DNA of 64,000 nucleotides. It comes from Azospirillum baldaniorum. Lineage in GTDB: Bacteria > Pseudomonadota > Alphaproteobacteria > Azospirillales > Azospirillaceae. Below are positions 10,589-19,315 of the stretch, in pieces. The notes under the pieces are model-generated. The model was given only the letters and a program-made list of their open reading frames with translations. It ran no database searches and was not told the DNA's origin. Position numbers and translations under genes: made by a program. Where the stretch lies: assembly GCF_003119195.2 (NCBI RefSeq), contig NZ_CP022262.1, positions 358,501-422,500 on the forward strand. The letters are read 5' to 3'. How positions within the stretch are numbered: the stretch's first letter is position 1; every line of letters begins with the position of its first letter.

Positions 10589-11986
10589 TCAGTTCCGGAT
10601 CTGGAGCAGCGTGTCGAGCATCCGCCCGGCGGCCTGGAGCACCTGGGCGCTGGCGCCGTAGCTCTGCTCGATCAGCAGCAGCTTCTGCATTTCGTCGTCG
10701 ACGTTCACGCCGTCGCGGTTGAGACGCGCCGACTGCAGCGCGTCGGCGCTGATCTTGCGGGTCTTCATCTCGGACTCGGCGGTGGTGCGGTAGCCCTGCT
10801 GGGTGGAGACCATGCCGGTGGCGTAGTCGCCCAGCGTGGCCGAGGAGGGCAGGTCCGCCGCGGCGAAGCTGCGGGTGGCCGAGAAGGCGTTCAGGAAGCG
10901 GTCGATCTGCGTGGTGTCGCCCGACGCCAGCGGAGCGCCCGCCTGGACGCCGCTCTGCACCATCCAGGGGTGGCTTCGCACGCTGCCGTTGACGGCGATG
11001 CGCGAGGCCAGCCCTTCCGTCGCGCCATAGGCGGCGCCGGCGTCGGTGAACAGGCCGGGCTGGGTGGGGTCGGCCTCCGCCGCCTGGAACTGCTGCACGA
11101 TGCCCGCCGCCAGCTCGTCGAGCTGGGCCAGCGCCCGCGGCATGTCCTGGTGGGCGGTCTGGACATAGCCCATGATGCGCCCGCTCTGGATGTCCTGGTC
11201 CGGGTTGTCGGAGATGATCTTGCCGCCGGCCACCAGATCGCCGCCGACGAGCTGAAGCGGCTGGGCGCCCGCCGGCAGCTCACGGTCGAGCAGCGTCTGG
11301 CCGTTGCGGGTCATCACCACGACCTCCCCGCTCTCGCGGGTGTGGGTGCGGATGCCGATCTCGCTCGACACCTGATCGAGCAGCCGGTCGCGCTCGTCCA
11401 TCAGGTCGCCGGTCTCGGCGCCCTTGGCCTTCTGGGTGGCGATGGTGCTGTTCAGCTCCCCGATGCGGACGAGCGAGCGGTTGACCTCGTCGACGGAGGA
11501 CTGGAGCCGCGCCTTGGCGTCGTTCTGCACGGTGATGGCCGCGGCGGCGGTGTCGTGCAGGCGGCGCACCAGCGATTCCGCGGAATCCACCACGGCGGTG
11601 CGCGCCGCCTCGTTGTCCGCCTGGTTGCGGAGCTGGCTGAAGGACTGCTGGAGCTTGGCCAAGGCGGTGGAGACGGACCGCTCGTCCTGCGGCTGGCCCA
11701 GCGCGGTGGCGTAGTCGGCCAGCGCCGAGGCGCGGGTTTCCTGCGCGGTGTAGCGGCTCTGTTCGAACCGGGCGTCGCGGATCAGGAACTCGTCCACGCT
11801 GCGCAGCACGCCGTCGACGCGCACGCCCTGGCCGCGCCCGCCGCCGATCGCGGTGGAGACGGCCAGATCCTTGCGGACGAAGCCCGCGGTGGTGGCGTTG
11901 GTGATGTTGTGCGAGACCAGCGCGGCTTGCTGCTGGGTCGCGCGCAGCCCGGACAGGGCGGCGCTGAGGGCCAGTTGGAGGCTCAT
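10589..11986 (-). CDS. flgK: Hook-associated protein FlgK
   Basis: A 465-residue protein with the FlgK/FlgE N-terminal rod-hook motif (SAALSGLRATQQQAALVSHN, ITNATTAGFVRKDL) and a C-terminal motif ending LLLIEQSYGASAQVLQAAGRM. It links hook to FlgL and filament. At 465 residues it is at the shorter end for FlgK, with loss in the variable middle. It sits between flgE (25-nt gap) and flgL (4-nt gap) in one operon. Confidence 0.93.
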   Translation of the reverse strand: MSLQLALSAALSGLRATQQQAALVSHNITNATTAGFVRKDLAVSTAIGGGRGQGVRVDGVLRSVDEFLIRDARFEQSRYTAQETRASALADYATALGQPQDERSVSTALAKLQQSFSQLRNQADNEAARTAVVDSAESLVRRLHDTAAAAITVQNDAKARLQSSVDEVNRSLVRIGELNSTIATQKAKGAETGDLMDERDRLLDQVSSEIGIRTHTRESGEVVVMTRNGQTLLDRELPAGAQPLQLVGGDLVAGGKIISDNPDQDIQSGRIMGYVQTAHQDMPRALAQLDELAAGIVQQFQAAEADPTQPGLFTDAGAAYGATEGLASRIAVNGSVRSHPWMVQSGVQAGAPLASGDTTQIDRFLNAFSATRSFAAADLPSSATLGDYATGMVSTQQGYRTTAESEMKTRKISADALQSARLNRDGVNVDDEMQKLLLIEQSYGASAQVLQAAGRMLDTLLQIRN

Positions 11987-12011
11987 GGCGGGCTATCCCC
12001 TTTCCCGTCCG

Positions 12012-13244
12012 TCAGCGCTTCAGACGGGTGGTCTCGTCCACCATCTCGTCGGCGGTGCGCACCAGCGTGGCGTTCGAGGAGTAGGCGCGCTGCGTCTCGA
12101 TCAGCGACACCAGTTCCTCCGCGATGTCGACGTTCGACTGCTCCAGCGCGTAGCCGGCGACCGAGCCGGCGGTGCCGCTGTTGCCGTTGCTCAGCGTCAT
12201 CGTGCCGCTGTCGATGCCCAGCGTGTAGGTGTTGCCGTCCTGCGGGACCAGACCGCCGGGGTTGACCACGTCGGCGACCGGCACCTGATAGAGCGGCTGG
12301 CGGGCGCCGTTGTCGTAGACGGCCCACAGCGTGCCCGCCTTGTCGATGTCCACGGTGCTGACGCGGCCGGCGCGGGCGCCGTCGCCCATGAACTGCGGCA
12401 CGTAGTCGCCGTTGAGCTGCGTCAGGTTGCCGACCGTGACGTTGACGGTGTCCGGCGTCGGGTTGGCCGGCGAGGTCAGCGTGATCTGCGGCAGGGCGCC
12501 CGCCGGCAGGCCGGCGTTGGCGCCCGTGGTGTTGAAGGTGACGGTGCTGGTCGACAGCGTCGCGGTGTAGCCGGCGGGCGGCGTGACCGACAGCGTCCAT
12601 TCGTTCGGGTTGGCCGTCTTCGTCCAGGTCATCGTGACGTCGAGCGGGTTGCCGAGCCCGTCATAGAGCGAGGTGGAGGTGTCGAAGCTGGTGCCGTCCG
12701 TGGCCTGGGCCGGCAGGTTGCCGGCGAAGCTCATCTGCGTCGTCTTGCTGCCGCCATAGGCCAGCCCGGCGATGGAGACGGCGCTCAGCCCGTCGAAGCT
12801 GCTGCGGTTCACCGCGGGCAGGCTGCCGTCCGGACCCAGCTTCCAGGCCTGGAGATACTGGCCGGCGCTGTTGCGCAGGAAGCCCTGGTCGTCAGGCAGG
12901 AAGCTGCCGGCGCGGGTCAGCGCGTAGCCGGGCGAGGTTCCGGTGGTGCCGGCGTTGTCGGCGACGACGAAGAAGCCGCGCCCCTCGATGGCCATGTCGG
13001 TGGCGGACTGGGTGCCCTGGATGGTCCCGTCCTTCAACACCTGATAATGCACGTTGGAGCGGACGCCGCCCGCGGAGTAGTTGCTCGTCGAGCCGGAGGA
13101 GGTCATCAGCGTCGAGAAGTCGACCGCGGCGCGCTTGTAGCCGATGGTGGCGGAGTTGCTGATGTTGTCCGAAATGGCGGCCATCCGCGAGCTTTGCGCG
13201 GACATGCCGCTCACACCGGACCGCATGGCGCTGAACAGGCTCAT
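12012..13244 (-). CDS. flgE: Flagellar hook protein FlgE
   Basis: A 410-residue hook protein. It has the N-terminal SRMAAISDNISNSATIGYKR, the central MAIEGRGFFVV, a FlgE-type D2 region with SLYDGLGNPLDVTMTWTKT, and C-terminal ALEQSNVDIAEELVSLIETQ. It polymerises into the universal joint outside the outer membrane. It is the first gene of the leftward flagellar operon, and the promoter must lie in the 291-bp AT-rich gap upstream. I could not find a convincing sigma-54 promoter (TGGC-N8-TTGC type) there. Confidence 0.96.
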   Translation of the reverse strand: MSLFSAMRSGVSGMSAQSSRMAAISDNISNSATIGYKRAAVDFSTLMTSSGSTSNYSAGGVRSNVHYQVLKDGTIQGTQSATDMAIEGRGFFVVADNAGTTGTSPGYALTRAGSFLPDDQGFLRNSAGQYLQAWKLGPDGSLPAVNRSSFDGLSAVSIAGLAYGGSKTTQMSFAGNLPAQATDGTSFDTSTSLYDGLGNPLDVTMTWTKTANPNEWTLSVTPPAGYTATLSTSTVTFNTTGANAGLPAGALPQITLTSPANPTPDTVNVTVGNLTQLNGDYVPQFMGDGARAGRVSTVDIDKAGTLWAVYDNGARQPLYQVPVADVVNPGGLVPQDGNTYTLGIDSGTMTLSNGNSGTAGSVAGYALEQSNVDIAEELVSLIETQRAYSSNATLVRTADEMVDETTRLKR

Positions 13245-13535
13245 CGGGAGATCCTCATCCTAAATCGGTTGGGCCGGAAGCGAGCCACGGGATTCTCCGC
13301 GATGGACTTCGGAGGGGAGAGTACAGGGCGGCTTTTAAAGCGGATTTAAAGAGCGTTTTTGTGCGTTTACTTAAAATTTTCCGCTCTTTTGCTGCGGTGG
13401 TCCGTTGGACCGGCGGCCGGGGGCGCCTCTTTCCCGTGGGAAAGGGTGAAACCGAAGTGCGATTGCGGGGGCGGCGAACGGATGCCGCATTGCGCGGATC
13501 GACAAATCCGGTCACTGTTGGACCGGTTGTCCTCC
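13245..13535. other. Divergent control region between flgE and the cold-shock gene
   Basis: A 291-bp gap with an AT-rich stretch at about 13330-13390 that contrasts with the surrounding GC-rich DNA and presumably contains both divergent promoters. I found no clear operator, riboswitch or small gene. Confidence 0.5.
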
Positions 13536-14162
13536 ATGCATCGAGTGTCCAGAGTGAGCGAAGAGCAAAAGCAGCAGGTTACGGCGGTCGTCAAATGGTA
13601 CAAGGCCGACAAGGGCTTCGGCTTCGTCCGCTTCGCCGACGGAAGCGGTGAGGCGTTTCTGCATTCCCGGGTTCTCGCCTCGCTGGGCGAGGTGTCGCTG
13701 ACCGAGGGCACCGGCCTCGTCTGCGACATCGCCGAGACCCCGAAGGGGCCGCAGGTCGTGGCCATCCATTCCATCACCCCCGCCGACCCGGCGGAGGCCA
13801 AGCCGGCCCGCGCGCCGAAGCAGCGCCGCCAGCGCCAGCCGGAGGGCGGCGACCCCCAGGCCGTGCGCCCCGCCGCCCCGGCGGCCATCCGCGAGCCCAA
13901 GCCGCGGCGCGAGCGGTCGGCCCCGACCCTGATGCCGGTGCCCACCGGTGAGATGATCTACGGCACCGTGCGTTGGTACAATCTGGACAGCCAGTCCGGC
14001 CTGATCGACCCGTGGGACGACGAGACGGGCATCGGCGTCTATTTCGACCGCGCGATCCTGCGCCAGTCCGGGCTGGAAGTGGTGGCCGACGGGGAGGACG
14101 TGCGTTTTGTCGCCGTGCCGGGCGATGGCGGCCCGACCGCGCTGCGCGTCGAACTGGTCTGA
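13536..14162 (+). CDS. Double cold-shock-domain protein
   Basis: A 208-residue protein with two cold-shock domains joined by a basic, proline-rich linker. The first domain has VVKWYKADKGFGFVRFADGS, a complete RNP1 motif (KGFGFV) and an RNP2-like VCDIAETPKGPQVV. The linker (about residues 90-140) is rich in Arg, Pro and Ala. The second domain starts GTVRWYNLDSQSGLIDPWDD and lacks the aromatic RNP1 residues, so it is probably degenerate for nucleic-acid binding. Start at the ATG 13536; a GTG 18 nt downstream is an alternative. It probably binds single-stranded RNA or DNA as a chaperone. Upstream frame extension has no similarity and was excluded. Confidence 0.8.
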   Translation: MHRVSRVSEEQKQQVTAVVKWYKADKGFGFVRFADGSGEAFLHSRVLASLGEVSLTEGTGLVCDIAETPKGPQVVAIHSITPADPAEAKPARAPKQRRQRQPEGGDPQAVRPAAPAAIREPKPRRERSAPTLMPVPTGEMIYGTVRWYNLDSQSGLIDPWDDETGIGVYFDRAILRQSGLEVVADGEDVRFVAVPGDGGPTALRVELV

Positions 14163-14237
14163 GCCGACAGGACTCGGGCGCCGTCGGGGTCTCTGCCCGG
14201 CGGCGCCTGATTCAGACCGGAACCCTGGCTGACGCGA

Positions 14238-14561
14238 TCAGCGGGGGGTGAAGGACCGCGAGGGACGGCGCTCCACGACCACCGGCGGGCGCTGGTCCAT
14301 GCCGCCGGAGGGGCGGGACGGGTAGTGGCCGCGGGATTCGGAGGAGTCCATCCGCCCGGCGGCCTCGCGCACCTCGAAGATGCGGCGTTCGACCGGCAGG
14401 CTCTCCGCCAGGACGATGACGGTGTTGAGCGAGATCCGGTCGATCGCCGGCTCCATCCGGTCGGCGCGCAGCCGGCCCGCCTGCACAAGTTCCTCCACCT
14501 CGGCTTCCGAGCACTTCAGCCAGGCCGCCGCCTCGGCGATGGAGAGTGACTGGTCGCGCAT
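14238..14561 (-). CDS. Small helix-turn-helix (excisionase/MerR-like) protein
   Basis: A 107-residue protein. The N-terminus SIAEAAAWLKCSEAEVEELV and QAGRLRADRM matches the HTH_17/excisionase fold, in which the protein decides on DNA sites by a winged helix. The C-terminal half is a low-complexity, Arg/Pro/Ser-rich tail. ATG 14561 was selected because the fold begins at residue 4; an upstream in-frame extension has no similarity. No integrase is nearby, so phage excision is unlikely and a regulatory role is a guess. It lies downstream of and codirectional with the 347-aa hypothetical gene (129-nt gap). Confidence 0.65.
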   Translation of the reverse strand: MRDQSLSIAEAAAWLKCSEAEVEELVQAGRLRADRMEPAIDRISLNTVIVLAESLPVERRIFEVREAAGRMDSSESRGHYPSRPSGGMDQRPPVVVERRPSRSFTPR

Positions 14562-14690
14562 CGAAGAAGCTCCAAGACTGGGGTGGGGACAGGAAACCGG
14601 GTTGCCAATAGGGGTGTACCCGATTTCCGCGCCGAACAACAGGGTGGCGAAGGGGCGTCCCGTCACAAGACGGCCGGGAACCGCCTCTTT

Positions 14691-15734
14691 TTACTCCTTG
14701 GTCACGCTCCGGCAGCGCTGCTGGAGCAGGGTGACGGCCTGGGCGGCCTCGTCGCCCTGCAGGGTGAAGGCCCGCTCGTCCAGCAGCCGCCCGTCGGCGT
14801 TGAAGGCGCGGACAAACAGGCCGTGCGCGGTGCTGGTCACCACCGCGTCCACCACGGCGTCCGCCGTCTCGTCGCTCGCCACGTCGATGAAGGAGGCGAG
14901 TTCCGCCAGTTCGCCATTGTCCGTCCAATCGGCCTCGGCGATCAGGTCGAGCAGGTCGTTCAGCCCACCGGCCGGCTCGCAGCGCTGGACGCGCGGGTCG
15001 GCGCCCTGGATGGCCGCCGTGAAGCGGGCCAGCGCTTCGCGGATGCGGGTCTCCTCGGCGGGGTCGAGTTCGGGTTCGCCGTCCTCGCCGATGCGGGCCA
15101 GCCCGAGGAAATCGGGAACCGCATCCTCGCCGGCGGCCTCGACGGCTTCCGCCTCCTCCTCGATCAGCCCGACGACGCCGACCAGACGGGTGCCGACGTC
15201 CGCCGGATCGGCCAGCAGGTCGCCCTCGCGGACGAAGCGCAGCGCCGCGTCGGTCGAGTCCAGCATGCGCCGCAGCAGGGTGCGGCGGTCGGCGGCCTCC
15301 AGATAGACCAGCGCTTCCGGCTCCAGCCAGACCGGCAGCAGGCGTGTGTCGGCGGCGGTCTCCAGCAGGCCGGTGGAATCCAGCGCCTCTTCGATGGTCT
15401 CCACGGCGGGCGGCTGCGACAGGTCGCCGGACACCTCCACCGCCAGCCAGAAGAGGGTAGCGATCATGTCGTCGCCCTGGGCGTCGGTGCGGCGGACGGA
15501 TTCGGCGATGGTCTCCACCTCGTCGAGGAATTCCGGCTGTTCCTCCTCGCGCAGCTTGTCCAGCGCGGCTTCCAGCACCGCCTGGCGGCCGGCGTCCAGC
15601 GTCTCGTCGAGCAGTTCGTCGAAGCGGCGGTCGCTGTTGCGCCAATAGCGGACCAGGCGCTCCGCCGGCGTGCCCGTGAAGGTTCCGGAGGCCGGCTTGT
15701 CCGCGCCGTTCCGCCCGTTGCCTGTCTTTGCCAT
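14691..15734 (-). CDS. Acidic hypothetical protein (347 aa)
   Basis: A 347-residue, strongly acidic, Ala/Leu/Glu-rich protein with no signal peptide or membrane helix. The start MAKTGNGRNGADKPASG was chosen because the region upstream has no coding look and contains the likely promoter. The N-terminal part RLVRYWRNSDRRFDELLDET is predicted helical, and the rest looks like repeated helical pairs (for example PVWLEPEALVYLEAADRR), suggesting a helical-repeat scaffold. I recognise no catalytic motif. The neighbouring helix-turn-helix gene may share its transcript. Confidence 0.75.
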   Translation of the reverse strand: MAKTGNGRNGADKPASGTFTGTPAERLVRYWRNSDRRFDELLDETLDAGRQAVLEAALDKLREEEQPEFLDEVETIAESVRRTDAQGDDMIATLFWLAVEVSGDLSQPPAVETIEEALDSTGLLETAADTRLLPVWLEPEALVYLEAADRRTLLRRMLDSTDAALRFVREGDLLADPADVGTRLVGVVGLIEEEAEAVEAAGEDAVPDFLGLARIGEDGEPELDPAEETRIREALARFTAAIQGADPRVQRCEPAGGLNDLLDLIAEADWTDNGELAELASFIDVASDETADAVVDAVVTSTAHGLFVRAFNADGRLLDERAFTLQGDEAAQAVTLLQQRCRSVTKE

Positions 15735-15926
15735 GCTGCCTCTCCTGACTGGTCCGCCGGCGCCATCGGGCGCGGGGGTGACGATACGGGCAGTGACCGT
15801 AGTGGCCGCGGGGCGCGCTGGCAAGCCGCCTGTCAAGCCGTTGTCTTGCGCTTTCAGGGCACTCGACAGCGGCGCCCGTCCTGCGGCAGGCTGGGGCCCG
15901 CAATCAAAAGCCGGAGGGCAGGGCCC

Positions 15927-16130
15927 GTGACGACGCGCGATGAGACCGAGGTCCTGCTGGCGGAGCTTCGCAAAGGCTTCGGGGTGGCCTCGAACAGTGA
16001 GCTTCTGCACCTGCTCGCCGCGCTGGGGCGGGTCGTTCTGGACGAATCCAGCCGCGACGAGCGCGGGCGCCGCGTGCTGAAGATCGTCGGCAAGGGCGGG
16101 CGCGAACGCCAGATCGTGATCTCGGAGTAA
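15927..16130 (+). CDS. Small hypothetical protein (67 aa), stop codon at IS insertion boundary
   Basis: A 67-residue frame starting at GTG 15927 with GGAGGG about 8 nt upstream. The product TTRDETEVLLAELRKGFGVA then LLHLLAALGRVVLDESSRDE is helical with a basic C-terminus (KIVGKGGRERQIVISE). I do not recognise the family. The stop TAA (16128-16130) is immediately followed by the left terminal repeat of the IS element, and the same TAA follows the right repeat. The insertion therefore left the protein intact but separated it from the hairpin terminator now at 16991-17030. Confidence 0.65.
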   Translation: MTTRDETEVLLAELRKGFGVASNSELLHLLAALGRVVLDESSRDERGRRVLKIVGKGGRERQIVISE

Positions 16131-16982
16131 GAGTGCGTAACAAAACCGGCTGGGAACGGTTGGTAGGGGCATGGCAGCCCCTCTTGTTTGCGACGCCTTG
16201 TGGGCGATCATCGAACCTCTGATCCCGCCGGAGCCGCCCAAGCCGAAAGGCGGACGGCCCCGGCTGTGCGATCGTGCTGCGCTGACCGGCATCCTGTTCG
16301 TGCTGCGCACGGGTATTCCTTGGGAGCTTCTGCCGGTGGAGATGGGCTGCGGCTCGGGTATGACCTGCTGGCGGCGTCTGCACGAGTGGCATCGGGCTGG
16401 CGTGTGGGAACGGCTGCATCGTGTGCTGCTCGACCGTCTCGGCTATGCCAACGCCATCAACTGGGATCGTGCGGCGGTGGACAGCGCCAGCGTCCCGGCA
16501 AAAAGGGGGGTGAGGAGACCGGCCCGAACCCGACGGATCGCGGCAAGCCGGGCTCCAAGCGCCACATCCTCGTCGATGCTAACGGCATCCCGCTCGCCCT
16601 GAGGATCTCGCCAGCCAACCGGCACGACAGCAAGCTGCTGGAGGCGCTGGTCGATGCCGTGCCGGCGATCCGCCAGTGTGCGGGCCGGCCCCGGCGGCGA
16701 CCGGCCAAGCTGCATGCCGACAAGGGCTACGACTTCGCTCACTGCCGGCGGGCGCTGCGCCAACGAGCGATCATTCCGCGGATTGCCCGGCGTGGCGTCG
16801 AAAGCAGCGAGCGTCTCGGCCGATATCGATGGGTGGTCGAGCGTACGCTCGCTTGGTTTGCCCGCTTCCGCCGCATCGCCGTCCGCTACGAACGGCGCGC
16901 CGACATCTTCACTGCCTTTCACCATATCGCGGCCAGCCTCATCTGCTGGCGCTTCGTCCAGAGATGGTTCTGTTAGGCGCTC
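16131..16982 (+). mobile_element. IS5-family (IS427-type) insertion sequence, complete
   Basis: An 852-bp element with imperfect 17-bp terminal inverted repeats: left GAGTGCGTAACAAAACC (16131-16147), and right 16966-16982 whose complement reads GAGCGCCTAACAGAACC, 3 mismatches. It is flanked on both sides by TAA (16128-16130 and 16983-16985), consistent with the 2-4 bp target duplication of the IS427 group. It carries a two-frame transposase with intact DDE residues, so it may be active. Confidence 0.9.
16171..16976 (+). CDS. IS5/IS427-type transposase, expressed through a -1 frameshift
   Basis: Two overlapping frames make one transposase of about 268 residues. The first frame opens MAAPLVCDALWAIIEPLIPP and contains GILFVLRTGIPWELLP and the first catalytic Asp in RAAVDSASVPAK. 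At 16500-16510 (A5G6 run) a -1 shift, probably on A-AAA-AGG, enters the second frame. That frame carries GSKRHILVDANGIPLAL, the second Asp in LHADKGYD, and the Glu in RWVVERTLAWFARFRR. Without the shift the first frame ends at 16602. Programmed frameshifting is usual in this IS group, so I treat it as a working gene and not a broken one. Confidence 0.85.
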
Positions 16983-16990
16983 TAAAGGAG

Positions 16991-17030
16991 AAACGCCCTT
17001 CCCCGCGCACCGCCGCGGGGAAGGGCGTTT
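16991..17030. terminator. Bidirectional hairpin terminator
   Basis: Stem AAACGCCCTTCCCCGCG with its complement around a 6-nt loop (16991-17030), with A/T ends on both sides. It lies 3 nt past the chemoreceptor stop and, before the IS arrived, would have been a few nt past the stop of the 67-aa gene. Confidence 0.85.
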
Positions 17031-17033
17031 CCG

Positions 17034-19232
17034 TCAGCTCGCGCGGACGCGCTGCAGGAAGCCGGACAGCTCGCGGTTGAGCGCGTTGGCGCCGTCGGCG
17101 AGGTCGTGGGCCTTGTCGAGGAGCGTGCGGGCGGCGGTGCCGCTGCGGTCGGCGGCGGCGTTGACGCCGGCGATGGTCTGCGTCACCTCGGTGGTGCCCA
17201 GCGCCGCCTGATGGACGTTGCGGGCGATCTCCTTGGTGGCCGCGCTCTGCTGCTCCACCGCCGCGGCGACGGTGGCGCCGATGGTGCCGACGCGGGTGAC
17301 CACCTGGACGACCGCCTGGATCTCCTGCACGGCCTCGCCGGTCGCGCTCTGGATGCCCGCGGCCTGGGCGGCGATCTCGCCGGTGGCGCGGGCGGTCTGG
17401 GCGGCCAGCGCCTTCACCTCGTTGGCGACGACGGCGAAGCCCTTGCCGGCCTCGCCGGCGCGGGCCGCCTCGATGGTGGCGTTGAGCGCCAGCAGGTTGG
17501 TCTGGCTGGCGATGTCGTTGATGAGATCGACGACGCGCCCGATGCTCTGCACGGAGTCCGCCAGTCCGCCGATCTGCCCGTTGGCGCGTTCGGCCAGCGT
17601 CATCGCCTCGCGGACGATGTTGGTGGATTCGGTGATCTGGCGGGTGATCTCCTCGATGGAGCTGGTGAGCTGCTCCGACGCGGCGGCGACCGTCTCCACG
17701 TTGGCCGAGGTCTGCTCGGTGGCGGCGGCGACGCTGGTGGCGAGGCGGTTGGTCTCCTCAGCCGTGGCCGACATGCTGCGGGCGCTTTCCTCCATTTCGG
17801 TGGATTCCGCCACGAAGCGGCTGACCACGCTGCCGACGGCCCCCTCGAAGCTGCTGGCGATCTCCTCCAGCGAGCGCTTGCGGTCCTCTTCGGCGCGGCG
17901 GGCGGATTCGATCTGCTCGGCCTCCAGCCGGCGCTTGGCGAGGGCGTTCTCGCGGAAGACCTCCACCGTGCGGGCCATGGCGGAGATCTCGTCGCGGCCG
18001 CCGGCGGGAACCGTCACGTCGAGGTCGCCGGCGGCGATCTTCTCCATCCCGCCCTGAAGGGTGAGCAGGCGGCGCACCACCATCCGGCGCACGAAGACCA
18101 GAACGACCAGCGCCGACAGCAGCAGGCTGACCACGCCGACCCCGATTTGAAGGAGCGTGCCGTTGGACAGCGCCTTCTCACTGTCCTCGGCGGCGGTGGT
18201 GATGGCGCCCTCCTGCGTGTGCACGAGGTTGACCACCGCCATGGACAGCGCTTCGGACAGGCTCAGGTTGTTGGTCAGCAGGTCCCGCTGCGCCTTCAGG
18301 ATCTCCAGCTCGGCCAGACGGGTGGGAATCAGCCCGTTCGGCTCGATCGAGAGGGTTTCGATCGCCTTCAGCGGCTCGGCCATCGCCTCGCGCGAGGCTT
18401 CGGGCAGCTGTCCGGAGTTGGCGGTCATCGTGGTGACGAGGATGCGCGTCTGCGCCTCGATGATCGACAGCCGGTTTTCGTCGGAGCTGGCGGCGGCTTC
18501 GGTCAGCAGGCCGCGGACGGTGGTGGCACCGTCGTCGATGCCGCGGACGATGGCGAGCTGCTCCTCGGTCTGGAGATACTCCTCGCCGGCCTTCAGCCGT
18601 TCCTCCGCCGGGCGGGTGTCGTCCCGGAAGGCGGCGCGCTGCATGTCCACGCCGCTGCCGTGGATCGATTTCCAGGGCGCCACGAGTTGGGACAGGCGCC
18701 GCGTGGCGACGACCACCTGCTCCAGCAGTTCGGAGCGGCGGTCGCTCAGCCCGATCCGCTTGTCCGCCGCCTGATCGAGCAGCGTGACGTTGGCGAGCAG
18801 GGCCTGGGCGGCGTTGCTGGCGGCGGCGGTTTCGGACGGACCGCCGGCGTGGGACGCGGCGTTGGTGCTGTTCTGCTCCAGCTCGGTCAGATCGCGCAGC
18901 TCGCGTTCGAAGTCGTGCCGTTCCATCGCGATGCGCGCCGCGAGATCGGCCTTCTCCTCCTTGCTGGTGACGGAGCGGAAGGCCGGAGCCAGCGCGTCGA
19001 TGCGCCCCGCGTGCTGGGCCGCCCGCAGGGCGCCGAGCGCGGACGGCACGGCCTCCGCGGTGATGACCTGCAGCGTCCGGCCGAAGCCGGCGTATCCGGT
19101 CAGCGCCACCCCGATGGCGACCAGCGTGCAGCACATCACGGCGCCGACACCGGTGAACAGGCGCCCCTGAACGCCCCCCAGCCGGCTTGGGCGCACCACC
19201 TTATCCTGGGCAATTCCTAACGGTTTGGACAT
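17034..19232 (-). CDS. Methyl-accepting chemotaxis protein
   Basis: A 732-residue chemoreceptor. It has an N-terminal membrane anchor (LFTGVGAVMCCTLVAIGVAL), a long periplasmic helical ligand region of about 330 residues, a second membrane segment (LLQIGVGVVSLLLSALVVLV), a HAMP domain (LLTLQGGMEKIAAGDLDVTV) and a cytoplasmic signalling tip with INDIASQTNLLALNATIEAA and GKGFAVVANEVKALAAQTAR. The ligand domain resembles the TorS/helical-bundle type in length and composition, but the ligand cannot be assigned. Monocistronic, ending at the hairpin at 16991-17030. Confidence 0.96.
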   Translation of the reverse strand: MSKPLGIAQDKVVRPSRLGGVQGRLFTGVGAVMCCTLVAIGVALTGYAGFGRTLQVITAEAVPSALGALRAAQHAGRIDALAPAFRSVTSKEEKADLAARIAMERHDFERELRDLTELEQNSTNAASHAGGPSETAAASNAAQALLANVTLLDQAADKRIGLSDRRSELLEQVVVATRRLSQLVAPWKSIHGSGVDMQRAAFRDDTRPAEERLKAGEEYLQTEEQLAIVRGIDDGATTVRGLLTEAAASSDENRLSIIEAQTRILVTTMTANSGQLPEASREAMAEPLKAIETLSIEPNGLIPTRLAELEILKAQRDLLTNNLSLSEALSMAVVNLVHTQEGAITTAAEDSEKALSNGTLLQIGVGVVSLLLSALVVLVFVRRMVVRRLLTLQGGMEKIAAGDLDVTVPAGGRDEISAMARTVEVFRENALAKRRLEAEQIESARRAEEDRKRSLEEIASSFEGAVGSVVSRFVAESTEMEESARSMSATAEETNRLATSVAAATEQTSANVETVAAASEQLTSSIEEITRQITESTNIVREAMTLAERANGQIGGLADSVQSIGRVVDLINDIASQTNLLALNATIEAARAGEAGKGFAVVANEVKALAAQTARATGEIAAQAAGIQSATGEAVQEIQAVVQVVTRVGTIGATVAAAVEQQSAATKEIARNVHQAALGTTEVTQTIAGVNAAADRSGTAARTLLDKAHDLADGANALNRELSGFLQRVRAS

Positions 19233-19315
19233 GTCATCTCTTCCCCAACGGCGGTCTTGCTTCTCGTTGGCCCCGCCGCACGCCGTCCGCGGCAGGCCTT
19301 ATCCCTGTCTTCCCG

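Noticed and set aside
13245..13400. Sigma-54 promoter for flgE
   Set aside because: No GG-N10-GC element with adequate match found upstream of flgE on the minus strand.
14238..14561. Phage excisionase implying an integrated element
   Set aside because: No integrase, attachment repeats or other phage genes near; only the HTH fold is shared.
14583..15926. N-terminal extension of the 67-aa gene into a 515-codon plus-strand frame
   Set aside because: The extension is antisense to the 347-aa gene with shadow-type composition; the GTG at 15927 has a good ribosome-binding site.
16171..16602. Transposase taken as two separate genes or a pseudogene
   Set aside because: The frames meet at a slippery run and together hold all DDE residues, as usual for the IS427 group.
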